A stretch of 64,000 nt of DNA, taken from the NCBI GenBank assembly GCA_001296005.1, contig LJHR01000011.1, positions 172,017 through 236,016 on the forward strand, read 5' to 3'. How positions within the stretch are numbered: the stretch's first letter is position 1; each line of letters begins with the position of its first letter. Positions 44,027 to 52,659 of this stretch are shown here, one piece after another. A model generated the notes under the pieces. That model made no database searches. It was not told the DNA's origin and saw only the letters and a list, made by a program, of their open reading frames with translations. The position numbers and the translations under genes were made by a program. The DNA is from an alpha proteobacterium AAP38 (lineage in GTDB: Bacteria; Pseudomonadota; Alphaproteobacteria; Azospirillales; Azospirillaceae).

Positions 44027-45528
44027 CAAAATGGATTGATATCCGTGACCATGGCGCCGTGGGCGATGGAGCGGCCATCGACAGCCCCGCCATCAACCGC
44101 GCCATCCAGGCCGCTGCCGCCGCAGGGGGCGGGGCGGTGCGCGTGCCGGCGGGTGTGTGGCTGTGCTTCTCCATCCGGTTGGCGGCGCATGTCCGGCTTC
44201 ATCTGGACGCAGGGGCGGTGATCTGCGCCGCGGTGCCAGGCGTTTTGGGTACCTATGACCTGCCGGAAGCCAATCCGCACGACCTCTATCAGGATTTCGG
44301 CCATTCCCATTGGCACAACAGCCTGATCTGGGGCCAGGGGCTGACCGATATCGCCATCACCGGCCCCGGCCTGATCGACGGGCACGGCCTCACCTCCAAG
44401 GGGCCGGGGGCGAAATGGGCCAAGCGTAAAGGGTATTTCCCCGAAAGCATGGCGGGGATGAGTGCCGCCGAACTTGCCGCCGAGGACCCGGAAGAGGCGG
44501 CGATGCAGGGCCAGGGCAACAAGGCCATCGCCCTTAAACATTGCACCCGTGTCATGCTCAGCGATTTCACCATCGCCAAGGGCGGACATTTCGCGGTGCT
44601 GGCCACAGGTGTCGATCACCTGACCATCAGCCGCCTGCGCATCGATACCGACCGTGACGGGCTTGACCTGGATTGTGTGCGCCACTGCACCGTCAGCCAT
44701 TGCCGCATCAACACGCCCAATGATGATGCCATCGTCCTGAAATCCTCCCTTGCGCTGGGGCTGGTACGACCCACGGCGCATGTGCGCATCCATGATTGCC
44801 ACGTCAGCGGCTTTGATCCCGGTTCCATGCTGGACGGCACCTTCCGCCGTACCCAAGACAAGGCCCCCGATCAGGATGGGATGACGGGGCGGATCAAGCT
44901 GGGCACCGAAAGCAATGGCGGCTTTCACGATATCGAAATCAGCCGCTGCACCTTTGAACGCTCACGCGGGTTGGCGCTGGAAACGGTGGATGGGGGCATG
45001 CTGACCGATGTGCGGGTCAGCGACATCACCATGCGGGAGATCACGACGGCGGCCCTGTTCATCTATGCCGGGGCGCGGATGCGCGCACCGGAGGGCACGC
45101 CGCCCGGTGGCATCCGGGGTATGCGCATTGAACGGGTGCGGGCAACCGATGTCGATCCGCGCTTTGCCAGCATCATCGCGGGGCAGGCGGGAAATCCGGT
45201 GCGCGATGTGGTGCTATCGGATATCGACATCACCTATCGTGGTGGCCTGTCCGCCCTGGACGCGCCCGTGCCGGAAAAGCCGGACGCCTATCCAGAACCC
45301 AGCATGTTCGGCCCGCTGCCGGCCTGGGGCCTTTTCGTCCGTCACGCGGCGGACGTGCGGGTACAGGGCGCCAGCCTTTCCACGACCCAGCCCGATGGCC
45401 GCCCGGCCCTATGGCTCGACGATGTGGAAGCTGTGCATTTTGAACAGGTCAATCTGAATAACGACGTTGCGACCCCGCCCCTGGTCTGCCGGGATGTGCG
45501 CGGCCTGACGGGGGAGATGATGCCATGA
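44023..45528 (+). CDS. Polygalacturonase-like hydrolase, GH28, without signal peptide
   Basis: A 501-residue parallel beta-helix enzyme. GH28 features: DIRDHGAVGDGAAIDSPAIN at the start, the catalytic aspartates in DGLDLDCVRH (D212, D215) and NTPNDDAIVLKS (D234, D235), and GRIKLGTESNGGFHD. It hydrolyses alpha-1,4-linked galacturonate or related linkages such as rhamnogalacturonan or unsaturated oligomers. No signal peptide is visible, so it should act in the cytoplasm, unusual for a polygalacturonase. The start overlaps the previous stop (ATGA). The upstream 34-codon extension is a frame shadow. Confidence 0.86.
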   Translation: MTKWIDIRDHGAVGDGAAIDSPAINRAIQAAAAAGGGAVRVPAGVWLCFSIRLAAHVRLHLDAGAVICAAVPGVLGTYDLPEANPHDLYQDFGHSHWHNSLIWGQGLTDIAITGPGLIDGHGLTSKGPGAKWAKRKGYFPESMAGMSAAELAAEDPEEAAMQGQGNKAIALKHCTRVMLSDFTIAKGGHFAVLATGVDHLTISRLRIDTDRDGLDLDCVRHCTVSHCRINTPNDDAIVLKSSLALGLVRPTAHVRIHDCHVSGFDPGSMLDGTFRRTQDKAPDQDGMTGRIKLGTESNGGFHDIEISRCTFERSRGLALETVDGGMLTDVRVSDITMREITTAALFIYAGARMRAPEGTPPGGIRGMRIERVRATDVDPRFASIIAGQAGNPVRDVVLSDIDITYRGGLSALDAPVPEKPDAYPEPSMFGPLPAWGLFVRHAADVRVQGASLSTTQPDGRPALWLDDVEAVHFEQVNLNNDVATPPLVCRDVRGLTGEMMP

Positions 45529-46823
45529 TGTTAAAGCGCTTGGGTTTGGCGGCCCTGGCCCTGCTGGCCGGCCTGTCGGTATCGGCGGATGAGGTGCCGC
45601 GTGAATGGGTGGACAAGGATACGGGCCACCGTGTCATCCGCCTGTCGACGGAGCCGGGGACCCGCAGCCTGTATTTCCATCAGAATGGCTACACGCCCGA
45701 CGGCAAGACCCTGATCGTCACCAATCCGGGCGGCATCGACACGATCAACCTCGCGACCCGCGTGCAGAAGCGGCTGGTGGCCGGTGCCGACCTGAACCTG
45801 CTGTTCACGGGGCCGAAAACCGGCCGTGTCTTCTTCACCCGTAAACCGCAACTGGCCGAGGGGGAGGGGGTGGAGGTCTTCGCCGCCGACCCCGCGACGG
45901 GCAAGGTGGCGAAGGTCGCGCATGTGAAGAAGGGGCAGATCGGGTCCATCAATGCCGACGAAACCCTGCTGCTGGGTGTGCTGGCCGAAAGGAAATTTGA
46001 GCTGCAGCCCGGCGCGCCGGACCCGAAGAATACCCGCTTCGACAATCATTATGAATATGTCGGGCCGGACGGTAAGCCCATGGTCTATGCCGATGCCAAG
46101 GAGGTGCGGCTTTACCAGCGGCTTGAGGCGCGGGTGCCGATGGAGATATTCACCATCGACCTGAAGACGGGTGCGCAGCGCACGGTCCACAAGGCCACGG
46201 ACTGGCTGAACCATCTGCAATTCTCCCCCACCGATCCCAATCTGATCATGTTCTGTCATGAGGGGCCGTGGCACCGGGTTGACCGTATCTGGACCATCCG
46301 TACCGATGGCACCGGCCTGACCAAGATCCATACCCGCACCATGAATATGGAAATCGCCGGGCATGAGTTTTTCAGCGCCGATGGCAAGACCATCTGGTAC
46401 GACCTGCAAACCCCGCGCGGGGAGGATTTCTGGCTGGCCGGATATGAAATCGCCACGGGTAAGCGCACCTGGTACCACCTGACCCGCGATGAATGGTCGG
46501 TGCATTTCAACGTCTCGCGCGATGGCACCCTGTTCGCGGGCGATGGCGGCGATGCGGAGATGGTGGCCAAGGCCAAGGATGGCAAATGGATTTACCTGTT
46601 CCGGCCCGAAGGCATTCCCGATGTCGCCGGTATACACGCCCCCAATGCCGATGACCTGATCCGCCCCGGCGTGCTGCGGGCGGAGAAACTGGTTAACATG
46701 AAGGATCATGATTACCGGCTGGAACCCAACATCACCTTCACGCCAGATGGGAAATGGATCATCTTCCGCGCCAACATGCATGGTGACGTGCATGTCTATG
46801 CGGTAGAGGTGGCAAAGCCCTGA
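45525..46823 (+). CDS. ogl: Oligogalacturonate lyase, PL22, with signal peptide
   Basis: A 432-residue seven-bladed propeller lyase that converts short oligogalacturonates to 5-keto-4-deoxyuronate. Family blocks: SLYFHQNGYTPDGKTLIVTN, FCHEGPWHRVDRIWTI, MEIAGHEFFSADGKTIWYDLQTPRGEDFWL and the manganese-site histidines. Classical enzymes are cytoplasmic, yet this one begins with a clear signal peptide (MLKRLGLAALALLAGLSVSA), so it likely acts in the periplasm. It overlaps the GH28 stop by 4 bp and ends the operon. Confidence 0.92.
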   Translation: MMLKRLGLAALALLAGLSVSADEVPREWVDKDTGHRVIRLSTEPGTRSLYFHQNGYTPDGKTLIVTNPGGIDTINLATRVQKRLVAGADLNLLFTGPKTGRVFFTRKPQLAEGEGVEVFAADPATGKVAKVAHVKKGQIGSINADETLLLGVLAERKFELQPGAPDPKNTRFDNHYEYVGPDGKPMVYADAKEVRLYQRLEARVPMEIFTIDLKTGAQRTVHKATDWLNHLQFSPTDPNLIMFCHEGPWHRVDRIWTIRTDGTGLTKIHTRTMNMEIAGHEFFSADGKTIWYDLQTPRGEDFWLAGYEIATGKRTWYHLTRDEWSVHFNVSRDGTLFAGDGGDAEMVAKAKDGKWIYLFRPEGIPDVAGIHAPNADDLIRPGVLRAEKLVNMKDHDYRLEPNITFTPDGKWIIFRANMHGDVHVYAVEVAKP

Positions 46824-46940
46824 CGGGCGCAGCCCCTTGGTTTTCCACAATTTTCACCCATGCGCACCCCGTCCCCGACCTTGCTGTTTTGGCGCGATTA
46901 TGGGATGCTGTTCCGCAAATTGAGAGAGTGATACGAGCAG

Positions 46941-47732
46941 ATGAGCAGCGCCACCGCCGAGCATGATGAAGATGCCCCCAAGGCCACCCCCAGCGGCAGC
47001 CAGACGCTGCTGCGCGGGCTGGATGTGCTGGAGGCTGTGGCCGATGGTCCGATCAGCCTTGCGAAACTGGCGCAGCGCCTGGATCTGACGCGCAGCACGA
47101 CGCATCGGCTGGCCGCTGCCCTGGTGGAACGCGACTTCCTGATCCTGACCCCGCGCGAAGGGTATCAGCTGGGACCGAAGCTGCTGGAACTGGGCTATCT
47201 GGCGCAGCAGCAGATGGACATCCCCCGCGTCGCCCGCCCGCATATCGAGGATCTGGCCGCCGCCACCGAGGATACGGTGCATCTGGGTGTGCTGGATGGG
47301 GACGAAGCGCTCTATCTGGACAAGATACCGGGCCGCCGCCGTATCGAGATCGGTTCGCGCGTCGGTGAACGCCATCCCATCGCCTCCACCGGTCTGGGTA
47401 AAGCCTTGATCCTGGATGAGAGCGAGGCGCGCTGGCGCAGCTTCCACGACAAGCATTTCAGTGAGACCGACTGGCCCGTCTGGCATCAGCGCATGCGCAA
47501 TTATGCCAATGGCGGCTATGCCTTCGACCTGGAAGAGAATGAGGACCGCATCCGTTGCGTCGCGGCCCCCATCCGCGGTGCCAGCGGCAAGATCATTGCC
47601 GCCATCAGCCTGTCCAGCGCCGCTCAATATATGAATGATGAGCGCATGCAGGAACTGATCGCCACAGTGAAGGACACTGCCCGCGCCATCAGCAAGGGTA
47701 TGGGCTGGAGCGGCGGGACGGGGCGGCGTTAA
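46941..47732 (+). CDS. IclR family transcriptional regulator
   Basis: A 263-residue regulator. The winged HTH at residues 20-80 (TLLRGLDVLEAVADG, LAKLAQRLDLTRSTTHRLAAALV) is followed by the IclR ligand domain (LGVLDGDEALYLDKIPG, HPIASTGLGKALI, CVAAPIRG, SLSSAAQ). Relatives in pectin loci (KdgR) sense 2-keto-3-deoxygluconate. Location just after the oligogalacturonate lyase supports such a role here, but the ligand is inferred. It ends 4 bp into the convergent galM gene. Confidence 0.9.
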   Translation: MSSATAEHDEDAPKATPSGSQTLLRGLDVLEAVADGPISLAKLAQRLDLTRSTTHRLAAALVERDFLILTPREGYQLGPKLLELGYLAQQQMDIPRVARPHIEDLAAATEDTVHLGVLDGDEALYLDKIPGRRRIEIGSRVGERHPIASTGLGKALILDESEARWRSFHDKHFSETDWPVWHQRMRNYANGGYAFDLEENEDRIRCVAAPIRGASGKIIAAISLSSAAQYMNDERMQELIATVKDTARAISKGMGWSGGTGRR

Positions 47733-48811
47733 GCCGTTCCTTTAAACCAATACCGCGACACATGCCGGTAGGTCTGTCCGGGTTCCAGCCGTGCGCTGGG
47801 GAAGGACGGTCTATTGGGGCTGTCTGGGAATTTCTGCGGTTCCAGGCACAGGGCGTCGGATTGGCGGTAGAGCCGCCCGCCCTTGCCGATCAGACTGCCG
47901 GGCAGGAAATTGCCGGAATAGAATTGCAGGCCCGGTTCCGTCGTGGACAATTCCATCACCCGACCTGTCACCGGATCGGACAGGCGCGCGGCGAAGGACG
48001 GTTCCGCCCCGCCGCCCGACCGCAGCACGAAATTATGGTCATAGCCACGAGCCAACGCCAGTTGCGCCTCCGTACCATCGCGCAGGCGGGTGCCGATGGT
48101 GTGCGGGCTGCTGAAATCAAAAACGCTGCCGGCCACGGGCCGCAAGTCCCCGGTGGGGATCAGGTTGGCATCGACAGGCGTGTAATGATCGGCGGCCAGC
48201 GTCAGTTCATGACCCAATATATCGCCGCCTGACATGGCCCCGCCCAGGTTGAAATAGGCATGGTTGGTCAGGTTGATGATGGTGACCGCGTCCGTCGTGG
48301 CCGTCAGCACGATCAGCAGACTGTCATCGGTCAGCGTATATTCAGCGCGGATATCGACGGCGCCGGGGAACCCCTCCGCCCCATCCGGGCTGTGCAGGGT
48401 AAAGACGGCGTGCGTCGGTCCATGTTCCGCCAGGGTCCAGGGCAGCAGATCCACACCCTGCTTCCCACCATGCAGACAGTTTGGTCCGTCATTGAGCGCG
48501 ACCTGAAACTCCTGCCCGTCCAGCGTGAAGCGCCCACCCGCGATGCGGTTGGCATAGCGTCCGGCGATGGCGCCAAGGAAGGTGCGGTTGTCCAGATAGG
48601 ATTGCAGATCATCATGCCCCAGCACGATGTCGTCCAGCACGCCATGGCGATCCGGCACCCAGAGCGCCTGCAAACTGGCCCCCAGCCCGATGATCCGCGC
48701 GGCCCAGCCATGGCGGTTGACCAGTGTCACCCATTCCACCGGGGTGCCATCCGGCATGGTGCCGAACAGGCCACGACCGGGAAGGGTGGGGACGTTCTCT
48801 GGGGTGGGCAT
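47729..48811 (-). CDS. galM: Aldose 1-epimerase (mutarotase)
   Basis: A 360-residue beta-sandwich enzyme that interconverts alpha and beta anomers of galactose or other aldoses. Family motifs: FLGAIAGRYANRIAGGRFTLDGQ, NDGPNCLHGGKQGVD with the catalytic histidine, NLTNHAYFNLGG, and the general-base glutamate in LEPQKFPDSPNRPSFPS. There is no signal peptide. It is divergent from the galactose dehydrogenase gene, sharing a perfect FCD-type operator; together they would feed galactose into oxidation. Confidence 0.93.
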   Translation of the reverse strand: MPTPENVPTLPGRGLFGTMPDGTPVEWVTLVNRHGWAARIIGLGASLQALWVPDRHGVLDDIVLGHDDLQSYLDNRTFLGAIAGRYANRIAGGRFTLDGQEFQVALNDGPNCLHGGKQGVDLLPWTLAEHGPTHAVFTLHSPDGAEGFPGAVDIRAEYTLTDDSLLIVLTATTDAVTIINLTNHAYFNLGGAMSGGDILGHELTLAADHYTPVDANLIPTGDLRPVAGSVFDFSSPHTIGTRLRDGTEAQLALARGYDHNFVLRSGGGAEPSFAARLSDPVTGRVMELSTTEPGLQFYSGNFLPGSLIGKGGRLYRQSDALCLEPQKFPDSPNRPSFPSARLEPGQTYRHVSRYWFKGTA

Positions 48812-48850
48812 GGCGGAACCTTCGCGACGTTACCGCCGTCTTTCTAGGCT

Positions 48851-48867
48851 GAATAGTACGACTATTC
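48851..48867. promoter_or_regulatory. Perfect FCD/GntR operator between galM and galactose dehydrogenase
   Basis: GAATAGT-ACG-ACTATTC, a 7-bp inverted repeat around a 3-bp centre. The core TAGTACGACTA fits the FadR-subfamily consensus TNGTNNNACNA. It lies 40 bp before galM and 89 bp before the dehydrogenase start. The GntR/FCD gene 1.1 kb away is the obvious candidate binder. Confidence 0.65.
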
Positions 48868-48897
48868 AAGCTGAAGCCGGTGCTCTTTGCTGGAATT

Positions 48898-48912
48898 ATC
48901 ATATAAAATGAT
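48898..48912. promoter_or_regulatory. ATCATAT-N-ATGAT palindrome upstream of galactose dehydrogenase
   Basis: ATCATATAAAATGAT, 6 of 7 arm positions paired, 44 bp before the start at 48956. One of the recurring sites of the pectin locus. Confidence 0.45.
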
Positions 48913-48955
48913 GTATCCAGACGCACCTGTTTCGGCCTTACTCAAGGAAGCGTCC

Positions 48956-49882
48956 ATGTCCCCTATCCGGATCGGTCTGGTTGGCATCGGCAAAATCGCC
49001 CGTGATCAGCACCTGCCCGTCATCGCTGCCAATCCGGATTATGCATTGGCGGCGGTGGCCAGCCGGCATGGGCGTGTGGAGGATGTTCCCAACTTCCCTG
49101 ATCTGACCGCCCTGCTGAACGGCGCCGGCGATGTTGACGCCATCAGTCTATGCACCCCGCCGCAGGCCCGTCACGCCCTGGCCCGTCAGGCGCTGCTGAC
49201 GGGCAAGCATGTGATGCTGGAAAAGCCGCCGGGTGCCACCCTGACGGAGGTGTATGACCTGATCGATCTGGCCCGTGCAAAGGGGCTGGCCCTGCTTGCC
49301 ACTTGGCATTCGCGCTATGCCCCGGCAGTGGAACCAGCCAAGGCTTGGCTGGCGGGCAAGAAGCTGCTGCGCGTGCATGTCTCCTGGAAGGAGGATGTGC
49401 GGCACTGGCATCCGGGTCAGGAATGGATTTGGGCGCCGGGGGGACTGGGCGTTTTTGATCCGGGCATTAATGCCCTGTCGATCATCACCCATCTGCTGCC
49501 CAATGCCTTGATCGTGGATAAGGCGACCCTGGAGGTTCCAGCCAACCGCCAGGCGCCGATCGCCGCCACGCTGGAGATGCATGATCATCATGGTCTGCCC
49601 GTCACGGCGGAGTTTGACTGGCGTCAGACGGGGCCGCAGACCTGGGACATCATCATCGAAACCGACCAGGGCACCCTGACCCTGTCGCGCGGCGGCGCGG
49701 TGATGAGCATCGATGGCGTGGCCCAGATCGAGCAGAAGGAACAGGAATACACCAATCTCTACGCCCTGTTCTCCCGTCTGGTCGCCGAACGCCGCGTCGA
49801 TGCCGATCTGGCCCCGCTACGCATCGTGGCTGACGCCTATATGACGGGCCGTTGGGTGCGGGTGGAGGATTTTGTGGAGTAA
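48956..49882 (+). CDS. Gfo/Idh/MocA oxidoreductase, probable D-galactose 1-dehydrogenase
   Basis: A 308-residue NAD(P)-dependent oxidoreductase. Rossmann start IRIGLVGIGKIARDQHLPVI, the EKPPGATL block with the conserved lysine (HVMLEKPPG), and the C-terminal domain with EDVRHWHPGQEWIW and GLGVFDPGINALSIITHLLP. These fit D-galactose 1-dehydrogenase, first step of the oxidative De Ley-Doudoroff pathway. Galactose is supplied by GH35/GH53 and epimerised by GalM alongside. The start at 48956 has AAGGAAG upstream; the 23-residue longer frame would run through the operator region. Confidence 0.86.
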   Translation: MSPIRIGLVGIGKIARDQHLPVIAANPDYALAAVASRHGRVEDVPNFPDLTALLNGAGDVDAISLCTPPQARHALARQALLTGKHVMLEKPPGATLTEVYDLIDLARAKGLALLATWHSRYAPAVEPAKAWLAGKKLLRVHVSWKEDVRHWHPGQEWIWAPGGLGVFDPGINALSIITHLLPNALIVDKATLEVPANRQAPIAATLEMHDHHGLPVTAEFDWRQTGPQTWDIIIETDQGTLTLSRGGAVMSIDGVAQIEQKEQEYTNLYALFSRLVAERRVDADLAPLRIVADAYMTGRWVRVEDFVE

Positions 49883-49975
49883 GCCAACGGTCAGCTTATG
49901 AACGTTGGCACGGCGGCGCCCCGGCACTTGAGGGAACGTGCAACACCACGCATCGTTTTCGATGCATAGTAGTCC

Positions 49976-50683
49976 TTACACCCGGTCGAATCCTGACTGG
50001 ATAACCGCACGCATCGCCGCTGCCGCTGCCGCCGCGTCGCCCGCTTCAATGGCGTCGACGATGGCGGCATGGGCGGCTACAACCTCCGTATGCAGGTCCG
50101 GACGATCAACGGGGGAGGTGAGGGAGAAGGAGGCGAGCAGCGCCACCTCAATCACCGCGGCGAAGGACCGCATCATCGGGTTGCCCGACGCGCTGCCCAC
50201 CGCCACATGGAAATCCAGGTCGGCCTGGGCAAAGCTGTGCTGGTCATGGTGAGGGTCGGCCATCGCGGTGATACAGCGGCGCAATTCGCCAAGATCATCC
50301 GCTGTCCGCCGTTTTGCGGCCAACGCAGCCGCCTGTGGTTCCAGCGCCGTCCGAACCTCCAGCAGATGCTTGCGCAATGTCTCGTCCAGGCCCTGGCTGA
50401 CCAGCCAGGCCAGAACATCAGCATCGAAATAGTTCCAATGGATCGGGTCCTGCACCTTGGTGCCCACCCGCGTCTTGGAAATCAGCAGCCCCTTGGCCGA
50501 CAAGGTCTTCAAAACTTCGCGCAGGGCCGTACGGGAGATGCCGAACCTTGACAGCAACACCGGTTCCGGCGGCAGGTTCGCGCCGGGCGCATGCACCCCG
50601 GTCAGGATCTCCAGGCCCAGGGTACGGACAATCTGTTCATGGTTGGACAGCGGACGGTCGGCGGCCCAGCGGGCAATGGACAT
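49976..50683 (-). CDS. GntR family regulator, FadR/FCD subfamily
   Basis: A 235-residue regulator. The winged helix occupies residues 12-75 (ILTGVHAPGANLPPEPVLLSRFGISRTALREVLKTLSAKGL). The all-helical FCD ligand domain (about 90-220) includes ADLDFHVAVGSASGNPMM and EVVAAHAAIVDAIEAGD, with metal-binding Asp/His residues. It is the last gene of the sugar ABC operon, 3 bp after the second permease. This subfamily typically senses sugar acids or keto-deoxy acids. It probably binds the GAATAGT-ACG-ACTATTC site nearby. Confidence 0.88.
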   Translation of the reverse strand: MSIARWAADRPLSNHEQIVRTLGLEILTGVHAPGANLPPEPVLLSRFGISRTALREVLKTLSAKGLLISKTRVGTKVQDPIHWNYFDADVLAWLVSQGLDETLRKHLLEVRTALEPQAAALAAKRRTADDLGELRRCITAMADPHHDQHSFAQADLDFHVAVGSASGNPMMRSFAAVIEVALLASFSLTSPVDRPDLHTEVVAAHAAIVDAIEAGDAAAAAAAMRAVIQSGFDRV

Positions 50684-50686
50684 GTT

Positions 50687-51664
50687 CTACCCCGTACGCC
50701 CGGTGGGAGCGGAGAATTGTAGTATCAGGCGTTGCAACCCGATGAATATGAACAAAAGCATGCCAATGGCAATCTTCGTCCACCAGGATGACAGGCTGCC
50801 ATCGAAAGTAATCCAGGTCAGGATCAACCCCTGGATCAGCACGCCGATCAGCGATCCCGCCATGCCGCCCACCCCACCCGACAGCAGGGTCCCGCCGATC
50901 ACGACCGCCGCGATGGCATCCAGCTCCACCCCGACCCCGGTCAGGGCATAGCCGGAACGGGTGTAGAGGGAGAAGATAATGCCAGCCAGGGCAGCCATGG
51001 TGCTGGATACGCCATAGACCAGGATGGTGGTCCGCGCGGTATCAATGCCCATCAGGCCGGCAAAGCGGGCATTGCCACCCAGCGCATAGACACGCAGGCC
51101 CGCCCGAGTGAAATGCAGCAGCACCCCGCCCACCACAAAGGCCAGCAGCATCAGCATGGCGATTAGGCCAAGCCTCCCGCCACCCGGCAGGGAAAGCGAA
51201 AGGTCCGACAGGGTCTGATAGAATTCGTGCCGCACCGGAATGCTGTCGGTGGACAGCAGCAACGCCGCCCCCCGCGCCAGGAACATGGCCGTCAGGGTGA
51301 CGATGAAAGGTGGGGCCTTCAGCCAGTGGATGGCCGCCCCCACGCCGCACCCGAACGCAGCCCCCCCAACCAGCACGATGGCGAAGGAGACCAGCGGGTG
51401 CAGGCCCGCCCCCTCGATCATTACCGCCAGCGCCACCGTGGTGAAGCCCATCACAGCCCCCACCGACAGGTCGATGCCGCCCGACAGGATGACGAACGTC
51501 ATGCCGACCGCCAGCACGCCCAGAAAGGCATTGTCGGTCAGAAGGTTGCCGATCACACGGGCGCTCAGCATCGACGGATACTGGATGGCGCAGACGGCGT
51601 AGAGCAGGATGAAGACGCCCAGCGTGGCTAGGAAGGGAAGGGTGCGGGCATTGATGCGCATCAT
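50687..51664 (-). CDS. yjfF: Sugar ABC transporter permease (YjfF-like)
   Basis: A 325-residue inner-membrane permease of the RbsC/XylH type: SGGIDLSVGAVMGFTTVALAVMI, APPFIVTLTAMFLARGAALLLS, GGNARFAGLMGID and DAIAAVVIGGTLLSGGVGG. It pairs with the following YtfT-like permease as the heterodimeric membrane part of a galactofuranose/arabinose uptake system. The start ATG 51664 overlaps the YtfT stop by 4 bp. An 87-residue longer frame exists, but it lies within ytfT and is a shadow. Confidence 0.9.
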   Translation of the reverse strand: MMRINARTLPFLATLGVFILLYAVCAIQYPSMLSARVIGNLLTDNAFLGVLAVGMTFVILSGGIDLSVGAVMGFTTVALAVMIEGAGLHPLVSFAIVLVGGAAFGCGVGAAIHWLKAPPFIVTLTAMFLARGAALLLSTDSIPVRHEFYQTLSDLSLSLPGGGRLGLIAMLMLLAFVVGGVLLHFTRAGLRVYALGGNARFAGLMGIDTARTTILVYGVSSTMAALAGIIFSLYTRSGYALTGVGVELDAIAAVVIGGTLLSGGVGGMAGSLIGVLIQGLILTWITFDGSLSSWWTKIAIGMLLFIFIGLQRLILQFSAPTGRTG

Positions 51665-52659
51665 GCCGTTCCCTTTCTTGTCAGACGGGCAGTCAGGCGT
51701 GCGATGGCCGGCTGGCAGGCGGGCGACTGCACCACCAGGACCAGGGCGATCACCAGCGCCATCAGCAGCAGGTTCAGTTCCGGGGGCAGGCCGGAACGCA
51801 GGATACAGGTCCGCATGCCCTGCAGAATGAGGGCGCCCAGCACCGACAGACCGATGCTGAACCGCCCGCCATAAAGGCTGGTCCCGCCGATGACGACGGC
51901 CAGGATGGCATCCAGTTCCAGCCACAGGCCGGCATTATTGGCATCTGCACCCCGGATATCGGCGGCGGCGATCAGCCCGGCCAGCGCCGCCATCAGTCCC
52001 GACCAGACATAAACGCCGATCAGGATACCGGGCGCCGGCACACCGGCCAGACGGGCAGCACGCGGACTGGTCCCCACCGCCTCAATGAACAATCCCAGCG
52101 CCGTTGCACGCACCAGCAGGCCGGTAATGATCGCGGCGGCCAGTGCGATCAGGACCGGCAGGGGCAGGCCCAGCAGGCTGGCCGAACTGACACCCGCCAG
52201 ACCGTCATCGGTGAAGGTCAGGACGCGGCCTTCTGTAATCATCTGTGCGATGCCCCGCCCCGCCACCATCAGGATCAGGGTGGCGACAATGGGCTGCATG
52301 CGGAAAATCGTGACCAGGACGCCATTCCACAGGCCGCAGGCCAAACCGGTTCCCAGGGCCGCCATTACCGCGACGGGCCAGGCATGGCCTGCATTCACCG
52401 TTGCGGCGGCGACGGCCCCTGCGATGGCCATCACGGCCCCCACCGACAGGTCGATGCCGCGCGTGGCAATGACGGGCGCCATGCCGACGGCCAGCAGCAT
52501 GACAGGCGCACCCCGGTTCAGGATATCTATGATCCCGCCGAACAGCCGCCCATCAACCAGCCGCAATTCCAGAAAGCCCGGCGCTACCAGGACATTGGCC
52601 AGCAGGACCAGTGCCAGAAGGGCGAGCCGCGACCGGGCTTCCATGAACCATCCGCTCAT
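51661..52659 (-). CDS. ytfT: Sugar ABC transporter permease (YtfT-like)
   Basis: A 332-residue permease. Hallmarks: ATRGIDLSVGAVMAIAGAVAAA, MQPIVATLILMVAGRGIAQMITEGR, GTSPRAARLAGV and DAILAVVIGGTSLYGGRFSIG. It is encoded after the ATPase with a 4-bp overlap and before YjfF with a 4-bp overlap. Membrane subunit of the galactofuranose-type importer. Confidence 0.9.
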   Translation of the reverse strand: MSGWFMEARSRLALLALVLLANVLVAPGFLELRLVDGRLFGGIIDILNRGAPVMLLAVGMAPVIATRGIDLSVGAVMAIAGAVAAATVNAGHAWPVAVMAALGTGLACGLWNGVLVTIFRMQPIVATLILMVAGRGIAQMITEGRVLTFTDDGLAGVSSASLLGLPLPVLIALAAAIITGLLVRATALGLFIEAVGTSPRAARLAGVPAPGILIGVYVWSGLMAALAGLIAAADIRGADANNAGLWLELDAILAVVIGGTSLYGGRFSIGLSVLGALILQGMRTCILRSGLPPELNLLLMALVIALVLVVQSPACQPAIARLTARLTRKGTA

